The notes beneath the pieces are model-generated. The model worked only from the letters and a program-made list of their open reading frames with translations. It had not been told where the DNA came from and did not search any database. Source: an uncultured Bacteroidota bacterium (GTDB taxonomy: Bacteria > Bacteroidota > Bacteroidia > Chitinophagales > Saprospiraceae). Taken from it: DNA of 42,375 nt. Both the position numbers and the translations under genes were made by a program. Positions within the stretch are counted from its first letter, which is position 1. Each line of letters opens with the position of its first letter. This document shows, one piece after another, positions 25,062-32,946 of the stretch. The DNA lies in contig CALMSX010000085.1 of the NCBI GenBank assembly GCA_937872515.1, forward strand, positions 1 through 42,375, given 5' to 3'.

Positions 25062-25535
25062 ATGTCCAAAATTACCTCCATTTTGTTCTGCTGTTTTATG
25101 GTTTCCATGGCTACCCAGGCCCAGTCCCACAAATCGCCCGACTGGCTATTGGGTGAATGGAAGTTGACCCTCAAAAACAACAAGACCCTGATGGAAAGCT
25201 GGACCAAGGCCGGTGATTCATTATTTGTAGGTGAGAGCAAGATGGTGGCTGCAGATGGCAGTGTTACCCCCCAGGAAACGATCAGAATGCAACTGAAAGC
25301 CGATGGCTGGTACTATCAACCAACTGCCTTTGGTCAAAATGAAAATCAGGAAGTGGGCTTTAAAGTGATTTTTATTTCCGGCCTGGAATTTATTGCGGAA
25401 AACCCGGCCCACGACTTTCCCCAACGCATCCAGTACCGTCGGATTGGGGAAAAGCTGTATGCCAGCATAGAGGGCAAAAATGGCGATAAATACGGCAAGA
25501 TCAATTTTGATTATGTGCTGGTAGGGGAGAAATAA
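25062..25535 (+). CDS. Secreted DUF6265-like protein
   Basis: This 157-residue protein has an N-terminal signal peptide (about 1-20, ending TQAQS) and a body beginning PDWLLGEWKLTL, typical of the DUF6265 family of small beta-barrel, lipocalin-like proteins. Later family-like elements are AENPAHDFPQRIQYRRIGEKLYASIEG in pieces: NPAHDFPQRI and KLYASIEG. The biochemical role is unknown; it should act in the periplasm. The frame is open upstream to 25011 through the palindrome, but the signal peptide sets the start at 25062. Confidence 0.75.
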   Translation: MSKITSILFCCFMVSMATQAQSHKSPDWLLGEWKLTLKNNKTLMESWTKAGDSLFVGESKMVAADGSVTPQETIRMQLKADGWYYQPTAFGQNENQEVGFKVIFISGLEFIAENPAHDFPQRIQYRRIGEKLYASIEGKNGDKYGKINFDYVLVGEK

Positions 25536-25630
25536 TTGCCCTACAAATTATTCCTTTCATATCCTGCGGATTTTTTGGAGCCTCTAACCAGTTGATAAAC
25601 AAACCAATAATTCAAAAAAACCACATTTTC

Positions 25631-25738
25631 GGAACGTATTCCGCAAAAAACGTAATATTTTCGGAATATATTCCTCAAAAAACATAATTATTTTGGATTA
25701 TATTCTTTAAAAAAAGTAATTTATTAGGATTTAAATCC
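25631..25738. promoter_or_regulatory. Four 12-bp palindromes at exact 32-bp spacing
   Basis: GGAACGTATTCC (25631), GGAATATATTCC (25663), GGATTATATTCT (25695) and GGATTTAAATCC (25727) start exactly 32 bases apart. They are embedded in degenerate tandem copies of a 32-bp unit that also shares CAAAAAACGTAATATTTT-like text. The last one ends 28 bases before the ATG of the DUF4143 ATPase, upstream of a -7 element (TATTTTTG, 25749-25756). They look like an operator array for a dimeric regulator, three helical turns apart. Confidence 0.75.
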
Positions 25739-25748
25739 AAAAATGTTT

Positions 25749-25756
25749 TATTTTTG
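25749..25756 (+). promoter_or_regulatory. -7 element of the DUF4143 ATPase gene
   Basis: TATTTTTG matches TAnnTTTG. It ends only 10 bases before the ATG, so the transcript would have a 5' leader of a few bases. Confidence 0.5.
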
Positions 25757-25766
25757 AAATAAAAAG

Positions 25767-26888
25767 ATGTTTAAGCGAGCGCTAAAACTGTTGATAATTA
25801 AACAATTGCCAAAAAAAAAGGTGATTTTATTGCTGGGAGCCCGACAAACCGGTAAGACCACCTTACTAAAGGAGATTGCCTCGGATCTGGATGATGTATT
25901 ATGGATCAATGGCGATGAATATGATTTGCGCGAAAGATTAGCCCGACCCACTTCTACCAAACTCAAGGCATTGATTGGCAAGCATAAGTCCGTGATCATT
26001 GATGAAGCACAAAGAATCCCAGATATAGGTCTGGCTTTAAAACTCATACACGACAACTTTCCCGATATCCAACTCATAGCCACCGGTTCTTCTGCTTTTG
26101 AATTGATCAATGAAACCAATGAACCATTGACAGGTAGGAAGGTAGAATACCATATGTTTCCACTTTCTTTTGGAGAGATGGCTGAACACCACGGTGAATT
26201 AAATGAAAGCAGGCTGATAAACACAAGACTGGTCAGCGGCTATTATCCGGATGTTGTAAAACAGGAAAACGATACCCACGAATACCTGCGCTTCCTTGCT
26301 GACAGTTATCTGTTTAAGGATCTGCTCATGTTGGACAGCATCAAAAAACCAGAAAAACTAGTTAGGTTGCTGCAAGCCCTGGCTTATCAGATTGGCAGTG
26401 AAGTATCTTACAACGAATTGGCATCACTGATAGGTATTGACAGCAAAACAATAGAATCTTACATCGGTCTTCTGGAAAAAGCCTTCATCATTTTTAAACT
26501 TCCTTCGTTTAGTCGCAATTTGAGGAACGAGTTGAAACAATCTAAAAAAATCTACTTTTATGACAACGGCATTCGCAACGCCCTGATCAATGACTTCAGA
26601 CTATTGGAAGGCAGACAGGATGTGGGGCCTTTGTTTGAGAATTTTTTGATCTCCGAGAGGATGAAGTTCAACCACTACCGCAGGCATTTTGTCAACACCT
26701 ATTTTTGGCGCACACGCGAACAACAGGAAATAGACTATCTGGAAGTGGGCTCAGGTGCCATCCAAGCATTTGAATTCAAATGGAATCCGGCCACTAAACC
26801 CAAATTTTCCAAAACATTTACACGAGCATATCCGGAGGCAGAATTGGCTTTGGTCAACAGTGAAAATTACAGTTCATTCATGTCCTGA
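25767..26888 (+). CDS. ATP-binding protein, AAA_14/DUF4143 family
   Basis: This 373-residue protein has an N-terminal AAA ATPase (Walker A LGARQTGKTT, about 23-32; Walker B SVIIDEAQRIPD; sensor LIATGSSAF) and a C-terminal DUF4143 domain with the restriction-endonuclease-like pattern (FENFLISERMKF, YFWRTREQQEIDYLEV, AFEFKW). The E-x-D-x-L-E and E-F-K residues resemble a PD-(D/E)xK site. These proteins are abundant and often multi-copy in Bacteroidota; their role is unclear, and links to DNA processing or phage response are suggested only by domain make-up. The gene is monocistronic, behind a striking operator array. Confidence 0.92.
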   Translation: MFKRALKLLIIKQLPKKKVILLLGARQTGKTTLLKEIASDLDDVLWINGDEYDLRERLARPTSTKLKALIGKHKSVIIDEAQRIPDIGLALKLIHDNFPDIQLIATGSSAFELINETNEPLTGRKVEYHMFPLSFGEMAEHHGELNESRLINTRLVSGYYPDVVKQENDTHEYLRFLADSYLFKDLLMLDSIKKPEKLVRLLQALAYQIGSEVSYNELASLIGIDSKTIESYIGLLEKAFIIFKLPSFSRNLRNELKQSKKIYFYDNGIRNALINDFRLLEGRQDVGPLFENFLISERMKFNHYRRHFVNTYFWRTREQQEIDYLEVGSGAIQAFEFKWNPATKPKFSKTFTRAYPEAELALVNSENYSSFMS

Positions 26889-26965
26889 AAACTGCAATTA
26901 TTGGCATCTAAAGTCTGTAATTCCTCAAATGGGACCTATCTTGTAACAAGAATGGATTAAATTAT

Positions 26966-26973
26966 TATTTTTG
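26966..26973 (+). promoter_or_regulatory. -7 element of the T9SS-secreted protein gene
   Basis: TATTTTTG matches TAnnTTTG and lies 16 bases before the ATG at 26990. An 11-base palindrome CTTGTAACAAG (26940-26950) lies just upstream, over the expected -33 zone. Confidence 0.5.
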
Positions 26974-26989
26974 ATTAAAATCAAAATCT

Positions 26990-29900
26990 ATGAAAATGTT
27001 GATTCGATGGGTTTCCCTTAACTTGCTGTTGATTTTTTTTACCAGCAATGCCTTTGCACAATGGCAAAACATGGGAGGTCCACAACGTGGGCTCCCCTGG
27101 AATATTTTTAAAAAAGATGGCAGGTTGTTTGCAGCCACCAGAAATTCGGTGAGTTTTTCTGATGATGACGGCAAGTCGTGGCGCCTGTTAAAAGGGAGCA
27201 ATCAATTTTTTATACTAGATGATGTCAAAGTAGATGGCAATGATATTTACATAACAGGGTCTTTTTTGAAACCAGGTAATTATGCCTATCAAGTTTTGCT
27301 CAAAACTTCAGACATGGGCGAATCCTGGGGCCAGGTGGATGCTCCCGAAGCTTTCTCTTTTGATGTGTTTAATGATACCCTGGTTGTATTTGACGAAACC
27401 ATTAATAATAGAAGAGTCATAGTTAAGACCGAAGGAGGAACCAAGACCATATTTAATCAACCAACAACCGCAACATCTCATGGCCCGGTGGTGAAACACG
27501 ATGGGTACTACTTTTTTGCGTACAATGATAAGTTGATACGCACCCGCGATTTTGTCAATAGGGAAGTAGTATTCGACCAACCGCTTTTAATCAACAACCC
27601 CCATTTTACCTATAAAAACCAATTGTTCATAGGAAAATACAATAATGACAAGGTTAGATTTCAGATATTCAGGTACAATGGTACCAGTTTCGATTTGTAC
27701 AGCGAAACGCTCGGCATCCTTGGTCCATTTGCCAATGATCTTTCTTTTGATGACAAATATTTCAGCATCAAACAATCCTCGACTGGCGACTCATTTTTTT
27801 CATCTGATACCCTCAAAACCTTTGCCAAGCTGGGTACTTCACAGTTCAAGGGATATTTCGTTTTTACCAAACTGATTGACGGCTTTCTATACGGAAGCCG
27901 CGACAACGGCATCTACCGCTTGAAGGTGGAGAGTCCTACCGTTCACGAAGAAATTACAAACAACTACAGAGGGGCTGAATCCAATTTCTTCTCCTTTTCC
28001 AATGATGATTTATTTGTTGAAAACAATCCTGTGTGGTCATTTGATACCAATGACGAAATTTGGACAAAAAGGCCAGAACTGAGCCACAACACCTATGCAT
28101 TTTCCGGTGACAGCTTATTGATAACACTGAAAAAAAAAGGGGGCAAACCCGATTCACTTTTCTATGATTATTTCTTTCGGCCCGATACTACAGTGCTCGC
28201 ACCTCCGGGGGTATTTGAGTCTACCTTATTTCAAAAAGGTAACTATCTGATTTATGGAAACAACGATCTGAAATTCATTTCCAAAAATGCAGGCAAATCC
28301 TGGTTCGAGTATAGGTCTACAACCTGGGATAATTACATGGAAGTAACTGAGGATTATGTAATCAGGTCATTAAACCTTGCCTCTTACTATTCCCAGGATT
28401 TGATCAACTGGAAAAAAATAAAATTGTACTTTAAGGATCAGGACTTAGGTTTTATAACTTCGTCTGGTGATGTTTACCGCTTTGATGGTTACGAATTGAC
28501 AAAAGAAGATATTGGCAGCGGTCAGGTTACAAAAATTAAGCTTGAACCCAGCCTTGGTGGCAGATCAATGATGTGTATAAAAGAAAATTTGATTTTTCTG
28601 GGCCATCCATACAAAGGGGTATTTGTGTCTATCAATGATGGCACGAGCTGGTCTGAAATCAATGATGGATTAAATGTATACGTAATAAGTGATCTCAAAA
28701 TACATAAAGATGATTTATACCTGGGTTCATCACTCCATATTTACAAAAGATCCATCAGCGATTTGAATACAGAAGTGATTACAGGCAAAGTGTTTTATGA
28801 TGTCAATCAAAATGGAAAAGCCGACAGCACGGAAGTTGGAGTGCCTGGAATGAGGGTTTTTGCCTCGAAGGATCAATTCATAGTGGGTACAGATAGTTTA
28901 GGTACTTTCAAAGTATATTCCAGCGAAGGTGCAGGCAACGAATTATCGGTCATACTACCCCCGAGGGCAAAGGCCACCAATGGCCCGGTGCCCATCGTTT
29001 CGGCAGACACTACCTACAAACTGGGTGTGTATTTTGACCCTAAAGACAGGGATGTAAGCATTAGGTGTTTGTCGGGCAGAACCTTCCGGCCTGGTTTCAT
29101 CGGCAGAATAAGTTTGATTGTAAAAAACCACAACTTTTTTATTGAAAATTCGGTGATCACCCTTCGCAAAGATCCCCGCTTGACTTTGGATTCCGCATCA
29201 GACGTTCCTACATCGGTAGAAGATACCTTGTTGACATGGGAAAATTTTGAACTGGATCAATTTGAAAGCAGGGAGATAATATTGTATTTTAGGCTCGACT
29301 CTACAACCGCCATTAATGAACTACTCATGTTCACTGCCTCCATCAACTTGCTACAGGAAGTGGATGTAGATACCACCAACAATGAATGTAAGTTAACTGA
29401 GATTGTGAGAGGTTCTTTTGACCCCAATGACAAATTGGTCAATCCGGCTGGTGATTTGTTGTTGAACAATGGTCGTAATGATGATGTCGTCACCTATACC
29501 ATCCGTTTTCAAAACACGGGCAATTATCCGGCAGAATTTGTAAGAATTGTAGATACCCTGGATTCCAAAATCGATCTCAAATCTTTTGAATTTCTCTCCG
29601 CCTCGCATGCTGCCACCTGGAGCATCAGTGGCAGTGGCGTGCTCACCATCCGCTTTGATGATATCAACCTGGTTGATAGTTTTACCGACAATCTGGCATC
29701 ACAGGGATACTTTGCTTATACGGTGAGATTAAAAGACAACCTGGTAGCCAATGCTACCCTCAGCAATAAAGCCAATATATATTTTGATTTCAACCAGGCC
29801 ATTGTAACCAATACAGTGCAAAACAAACTGGCTTTGCCCAATCTTGTGAACCATCTTTATCGCGATCACAAAATCGACCTCTACCCACAGCCTGCCGGCG

Positions 29901-30106
29901 ATTATGTGACACTGCGCAGTAGGGAGTCAGATGTTATTGGATATAGTATTATGCAGACAAATGGAGCCCTTGTGCAGACTGCTTTACAGCTCAATCCGGG
30001 CAGGCTTCACAACATTAAAATTGACCATTTGCGCAATGGCTCCTATATTCTAAAGGTGAAGTTGGAAAAGGGGGAAGTAGCCATCCCATTTATCAAAATA
30101 GAATAA
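26990..30106 (+). CDS. Large secreted protein with T9SS sorting domain
   Basis: This 1038-residue protein has a signal peptide (about 1-24, ending NAFAQ). Residues 25 to about 590 are beta-propeller-like, with photosystem/sialidase-type repeats (SFSDDDGKSWRLL, KTSDMGESWGQVD, FISKNAGKSWFEY, FVSINDGTSWSEI). A SdrD-B-like domain follows (about 600-690, VFYDVNQNGKADSTEVGVPG), then a domain like that in many Bacteroidota surface proteins (GSFDPNDK, VTYTIRFQNTGNYPAEFVRI, about 800-945). The last 80 residues (IDLYPQPAGDYVTL ... NGSYILKVKL) form a type A sorting domain for type IX secretion. It should be exported and surface-attached or released. The ligand is unknown. It has no enzymatic motif that I can identify. 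Confidence 0.88.
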   Translation: MKMLIRWVSLNLLLIFFTSNAFAQWQNMGGPQRGLPWNIFKKDGRLFAATRNSVSFSDDDGKSWRLLKGSNQFFILDDVKVDGNDIYITGSFLKPGNYAYQVLLKTSDMGESWGQVDAPEAFSFDVFNDTLVVFDETINNRRVIVKTEGGTKTIFNQPTTATSHGPVVKHDGYYFFAYNDKLIRTRDFVNREVVFDQPLLINNPHFTYKNQLFIGKYNNDKVRFQIFRYNGTSFDLYSETLGILGPFANDLSFDDKYFSIKQSSTGDSFFSSDTLKTFAKLGTSQFKGYFVFTKLIDGFLYGSRDNGIYRLKVESPTVHEEITNNYRGAESNFFSFSNDDLFVENNPVWSFDTNDEIWTKRPELSHNTYAFSGDSLLITLKKKGGKPDSLFYDYFFRPDTTVLAPPGVFESTLFQKGNYLIYGNNDLKFISKNAGKSWFEYRSTTWDNYMEVTEDYVIRSLNLASYYSQDLINWKKIKLYFKDQDLGFITSSGDVYRFDGYELTKEDIGSGQVTKIKLEPSLGGRSMMCIKENLIFLGHPYKGVFVSINDGTSWSEINDGLNVYVISDLKIHKDDLYLGSSLHIYKRSISDLNTEVITGKVFYDVNQNGKADSTEVGVPGMRVFASKDQFIVGTDSLGTFKVYSSEGAGNELSVILPPRAKATNGPVPIVSADTTYKLGVYFDPKDRDVSIRCLSGRTFRPGFIGRISLIVKNHNFFIENSVITLRKDPRLTLDSASDVPTSVEDTLLTWENFELDQFESREIILYFRLDSTTAINELLMFTASINLLQEVDVDTTNNECKLTEIVRGSFDPNDKLVNPAGDLLLNNGRNDDVVTYTIRFQNTGNYPAEFVRIVDTLDSKIDLKSFEFLSASHAATWSISGSGVLTIRFDDINLVDSFTDNLASQGYFAYTVRLKDNLVANATLSNKANIYFDFNQAIVTNTVQNKLALPNLVNHLYRDHKIDLYPQPAGDYVTLRSRESDVIGYSIMQTNGALVQTALQLNPGRLHNIKIDHLRNGSYILKVKLEKGEVAIPFIKIE

Positions 30107-30155
30107 ACCGGGCTGCTCTAAACAAAAGAAATTTGTTTGTTCAGCGGTTGCTTTT

Positions 30156-30163
30156 TATCTTTA
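30156..30163 (+). promoter_or_regulatory. Possible -7 element of dinB
   Basis: TATCTTTA, one base off TAnnTTTG, ends 4 bases before the dinB ATG at 30168, which would make the transcript essentially leaderless. Confidence 0.35.
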
Positions 30164-30167
30164 TCTG

Positions 30168-31241
30168 ATGTCAGACCTCCGCAAAATCATCCACATCGAC
30201 ATGGACGCTTTTTATGCCTCCGTGGAGCAACGCGATTTCCCGGAATTGCGCGGCAAAGCCATTGCCGTGGGTGGGGGAGAGAAGAGAGGGGTGACTACCA
30301 CAGCGAGTTATGAGGCCCGCAAGTTTGGGGTCAGGAGTGCCATGCCCGGCTGGCAGGCTATCAAACTCTGTCCTGATCTCATCTTTGTAAAACCCCGCTT
30401 TGAGGTGTACCGCGAAGTATCCCGACAAATCAGATCTATCTTTTTTGAATATACCGACCTTGTTGAGCCTATGGCCCTTGACGAAGCCTACCTCGATGTG
30501 ACCGTAAATAAAAAAAACATGGCCATTGCCACCGACATTGCCAGGGAGATCAGACAAAAAATATTGGAAGTCACCCAATTGACCGCATCGGCGGGGGTGA
30601 GTTACAATAAGTTTTTAGCCAAGATGGCCTCCGGAGAAAAAAAGCCCAATGGCCTCACCGTGATCAAACCGCATCAGGCAGCTGCCTTCATAGAAAATCT
30701 GCCCATCGAAAAATTCTACGGGGTGGGCAAGGTTACCGCTTCCAAAATGCAGGGCTTTGGCATCCATAAAGGCAGCGATCTGCTCACCTGGTCTAAGGCG
30801 GATCTGGTAAGCTTGTTTGGTAAGGCAGGTAATTATTATTTCGACATTGCAAGGGGCATTGATCATAGAAATGTAGAGCCCTACCGCCCCAGAAAATCGT
30901 ATGCGGTGGAACGGACAATGGATGAAAACCTTACTGAGCTTAATGATATCCACGATTACATAGATGGCATTGTTGACAAGTTGTACAGGGGCTTGGAGAA
31001 GAGCCAATATTTTGGAAAAACTTTAACCCTCAAATTTAGAAACCCCGATTTTGTGACCCGCACACGAGCCGCATCGCGCCCACATGTGATCCAAACAGCA
31101 GATGAACTGAGAGCAGTGGCGCATCAACTGGTAAACGACAATGCAAGCCTCATGACAGACGTGCGGTTGCTGGGACTTACCATCTCCAATGCCCCGGAAA
31201 CAGAAGAGGGGCCAACCGGTCAAATGCGGCTGCCCCTCTAA
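30168..31241 (+). CDS. dinB: DNA polymerase IV (Y family)
   Basis: This 357-residue polymerase performs error-prone translesion synthesis. The palm active site is visible as D11 in HIDMDAFYASVE and the ALDEAYLDV motif; Y16 is the steric-gate position. The little-finger domain covers about 240-340 (YAVERTMDENLTEL, TLTLKFRNPDF). The C-terminus ends QMRLPL, a beta-clamp binding peptide. Length is normal. No lexA box is apparent before it. It converges on the minus-strand ric gene 38 bases away. Confidence 0.96.
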   Translation: MSDLRKIIHIDMDAFYASVEQRDFPELRGKAIAVGGGEKRGVTTTASYEARKFGVRSAMPGWQAIKLCPDLIFVKPRFEVYREVSRQIRSIFFEYTDLVEPMALDEAYLDVTVNKKNMAIATDIAREIRQKILEVTQLTASAGVSYNKFLAKMASGEKKPNGLTVIKPHQAAAFIENLPIEKFYGVGKVTASKMQGFGIHKGSDLLTWSKADLVSLFGKAGNYYFDIARGIDHRNVEPYRPRKSYAVERTMDENLTELNDIHDYIDGIVDKLYRGLEKSQYFGKTLTLKFRNPDFVTRTRAASRPHVIQTADELRAVAHQLVNDNASLMTDVRLLGLTISNAPETEEGPTGQMRLPL

Positions 31242-31279
31242 AAACTTACACGCAAGCACAAGTGTAGATATTAAAAATT

Positions 31280-31996
31280 TTATAGTGTCATTTCTTTTTC
31301 CATTTTGACGGCTGCCGGAAACAGAATGTTGTTTTCTAAATGGATGTGTTTGTGCAGGTCTTTTTCAAATTCTTCCAGCATTGAAAAACACACTTTATAC
31401 GTTGTGCATGCATCAGCCGGCGGAGTATATTGATGCGACAATTCTCTGATGGTGCGAAAGCGATTTCCCTCTACATCATGCTCATGTTCCATCATACGGA
31501 TCGGATTGTCGACCGTACCAAATGAACAATGGGCGCCTGCCAGTTCACCGGCACACATGTGTCGGATATACGGAAAAAGGATGATCTCTTCTTTGTACAA
31601 ATGCTGGGTCAGTTCTTCAGCTCCATCGAAAAACAGTGCCCGAATCTGGTGTAATTCCGGATGATTGCTACCGTGTACTTTGCATACCTTATCCAGATAA
31701 GGAGTGATCTCTTTGATTTTATTTCTTACGTAGCGGTGGTGAATTTTTTCGATGTAGTCAATCAGCAGGTCGAGAGGCCAGGTATTAAAATCAGCCTCCC
31801 TGCCTCCCGTTTTTTGCAGGCTTTCTTTCAATTCTTCTACCAATTGACTGGTAACATCTTCTACATTGTTGCAGGCCTCTGCCAAACTCCTTTTGCCATT
31901 GCAACAAAAATCGATCTGGTGTTTTGAAAATACAGAAGCAGTGTGAAAATCATAGGCTACTACTTCCCCTATGATGCTGTTGGAATGAATGTCCAT
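31280..31996 (-). CDS. Iron-sulfur cluster repair di-iron protein (RIC/ScdA/YtfE)
   Basis: This 238-residue protein has the ScdA N-terminal domain (GEVVAYDFHTASVF, HQIDFCCNGKRSLAEAC) and a hemerythrin-like four-helix domain with the expected histidines (IHHRYVRN, GSNHPEL, QHLYKEEIILF, MMEHEHDVEG, HKHIHLENNILF). RIC proteins repair Fe-S clusters damaged by nitric oxide or peroxide and handle NO through a di-iron site. I chose ATG 31996 (MDIHSNSIIGEVV) because it fits the family; an upstream ATG at 32026 would add ten residues and overlap the haemoglobin gene. It is the last gene of the rrf2-haemoglobin-ric operon. Confidence 0.93.
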   Translation of the reverse strand: MDIHSNSIIGEVVAYDFHTASVFSKHQIDFCCNGKRSLAEACNNVEDVTSQLVEELKESLQKTGGREADFNTWPLDLLIDYIEKIHHRYVRNKIKEITPYLDKVCKVHGSNHPELHQIRALFFDGAEELTQHLYKEEIILFPYIRHMCAGELAGAHCSFGTVDNPIRMMEHEHDVEGNRFRTIRELSHQYTPPADACTTYKVCFSMLEEFEKDLHKHIHLENNILFPAAVKMEKEMTL

Positions 31997-32012
31997 GATA
32001 TGATTATTTGAT

Positions 32013-32405
32013 TTATATAATTGCATTTCCTTTGATTTTTCGGTAGTGTTCCAGTTTGATTAAAAACATTTCTGCCATTTTTTCGGCCCTCCACAGGGCT
32101 TCATTGGCTTTGATGCCCTCATAGTGTTCGGTCAGGGTGGTTTGAAACAGATCCAGCCATCTTTCAAAATGAGGTAGCTCAAGGGGCATGACCGCATGGG
32201 GTGCAAAGGGAGTACCCTGATAAGTGCGCTCATCCAGTAAAATGGTCTGCCAAAATCGATACATCTTTTCAAGATGCAGCGGCCACCGGTCTTGAATGAT
32301 GTTGTCAAAGATGGGACCAAGCAGCTCGTCTTTTCGAACTACCTCGTAAAACCTGTTTACCATCAGTTGGATGTCCTCCAGTGTTTCTATGTCTTTTTTC
32401 ATCAT
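32013..32405 (-). CDS. Group III truncated haemoglobin
   Basis: The protein is 130 residues from ATG 32405. It has the group III truncated globin pattern: IQLMVNRFYEVVRKDELLGPIF in pieces (LMVNRFYEVV, LLGPIFDN), MYRFWQTILL, and the proximal histidine in LPHFERWLDLF. These haemoglobins bind O2 and NO and are linked to NO detoxification. The frame is open much further upstream through the rrf2 gene, but that part (MWAGFERLRF...) is out-of-frame rrf2 sequence. The chosen start lies 2 bases after the rrf2 stop. The neighbouring rrf2 and ric genes support a nitrosative-stress role. Confidence 0.92.
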   Translation of the reverse strand: MMKKDIETLEDIQLMVNRFYEVVRKDELLGPIFDNIIQDRWPLHLEKMYRFWQTILLDERTYQGTPFAPHAVMPLELPHFERWLDLFQTTLTEHYEGIKANEALWRAEKMAEMFLIKLEHYRKIKGNAII

Positions 32406-32407
32406 CT

Positions 32408-32839
32408 TTATTTGAGATAAGCCAGACCGCATCCTACATCTTCGGCCAACGTGGCCACTGCCGTTTGTTCCATCATCTGCTGTAAGGCATTGCGCACCAC
32501 CACAAAGTTTTGATGCAATGGGCACGGACGCTCGGAATCGCAGTCTCTCAAACCCAGCCCACATTTGGTAAATAAAATATTGCCATCAACGGCTTCTACA
32601 ATGTCGGCCAATTTGAGTTTTCGAAGGATAGCGGCTTCAATTTCGAAACCACCATTGGGTCCTTTCAATGACTTGATGATGCCCTTGTGAACCAGTTCTT
32701 GCAGAATTTTAGCCGTAAAGGCTTCCGGTGAATCGATGGCGCCTGCTATGGCACTGAGGTTTGTCCTGCGCTCTTCCATCGTTTCCTGGGCTATAAAAAG
32801 CACCGCCCTTATGGCATACTCACATGATTTTGAGAACAT
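32408..32839 (-). CDS. Rrf2-family regulator (NsrR-like)
   Basis: This 143-residue protein has the winged helix of the Rrf2 family (MFSKSCEYAIRAVLFIA, KILQELVHKGIIKSLKGPNGG) and three conserved cysteines C93, C100 and C106 (TKCGLGLRDCDSERPC), the usual ligands of an Fe-S cluster. NsrR and IscR-like members sense NO or cluster status. Located at the head of the haemoglobin and ric genes, it probably represses this operon until NO damages its cluster. A palindrome suited to such binding lies upstream (32883-32896). Confidence 0.92.
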   Translation of the reverse strand: MFSKSCEYAIRAVLFIAQETMEERRTNLSAIAGAIDSPEAFTAKILQELVHKGIIKSLKGPNGGFEIEAAILRKLKLADIVEAVDGNILFTKCGLGLRDCDSERPCPLHQNFVVVRNALQQMMEQTAVATLAEDVGCGLAYLK

Positions 32840-32856
32840 AGTGATTAATTATGTAG

Positions 32857-32923
32857 CAAAATTAAGTCATCTCAGCTATTCAGGACATGATTGTCCGAAA
32901 TACCTCTGATGATCTTAATCATC
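32857..32923 (-). promoter_or_regulatory. rrf2-trHb-ric promoter with two operator types
   Basis: Read on the minus strand, TAATTTTG (32857-32864) is a perfect -7 element 18 bases before the rrf2 ATG. A GGACA-N4-TGTCC palindrome (32883-32896) occupies the -33 zone, where TTG is missing. Further up, TGAT-CTTA-ATCA (32910-32921, flanked symmetrically by GA and TC) matches the core of FNR/CRP-family boxes and is centred about 65 bases before the expected transcription start, a normal activator position. Confidence 0.6.
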
Positions 32924-32946
32924 GCTTTAAAATCAGGGTAGGGTGT

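Noticed and set aside
24834..25240. Minus-strand open frames with repeated FPPL-type peptides
   Set aside because: They arise from translation of the palindrome cluster and are antisense to real genes; no start signal or family.
25631..25738. Possible short CRISPR array (32-bp period)
   Set aside because: The units are degenerate copies of one another with no unique spacers and no cas genes; they fit an operator array better.
32406..32564. 53-residue upstream extension of the truncated haemoglobin
   Set aside because: The extension is out-of-frame rrf2 sequence; the globin family starts near MMKKDIETLEDI.
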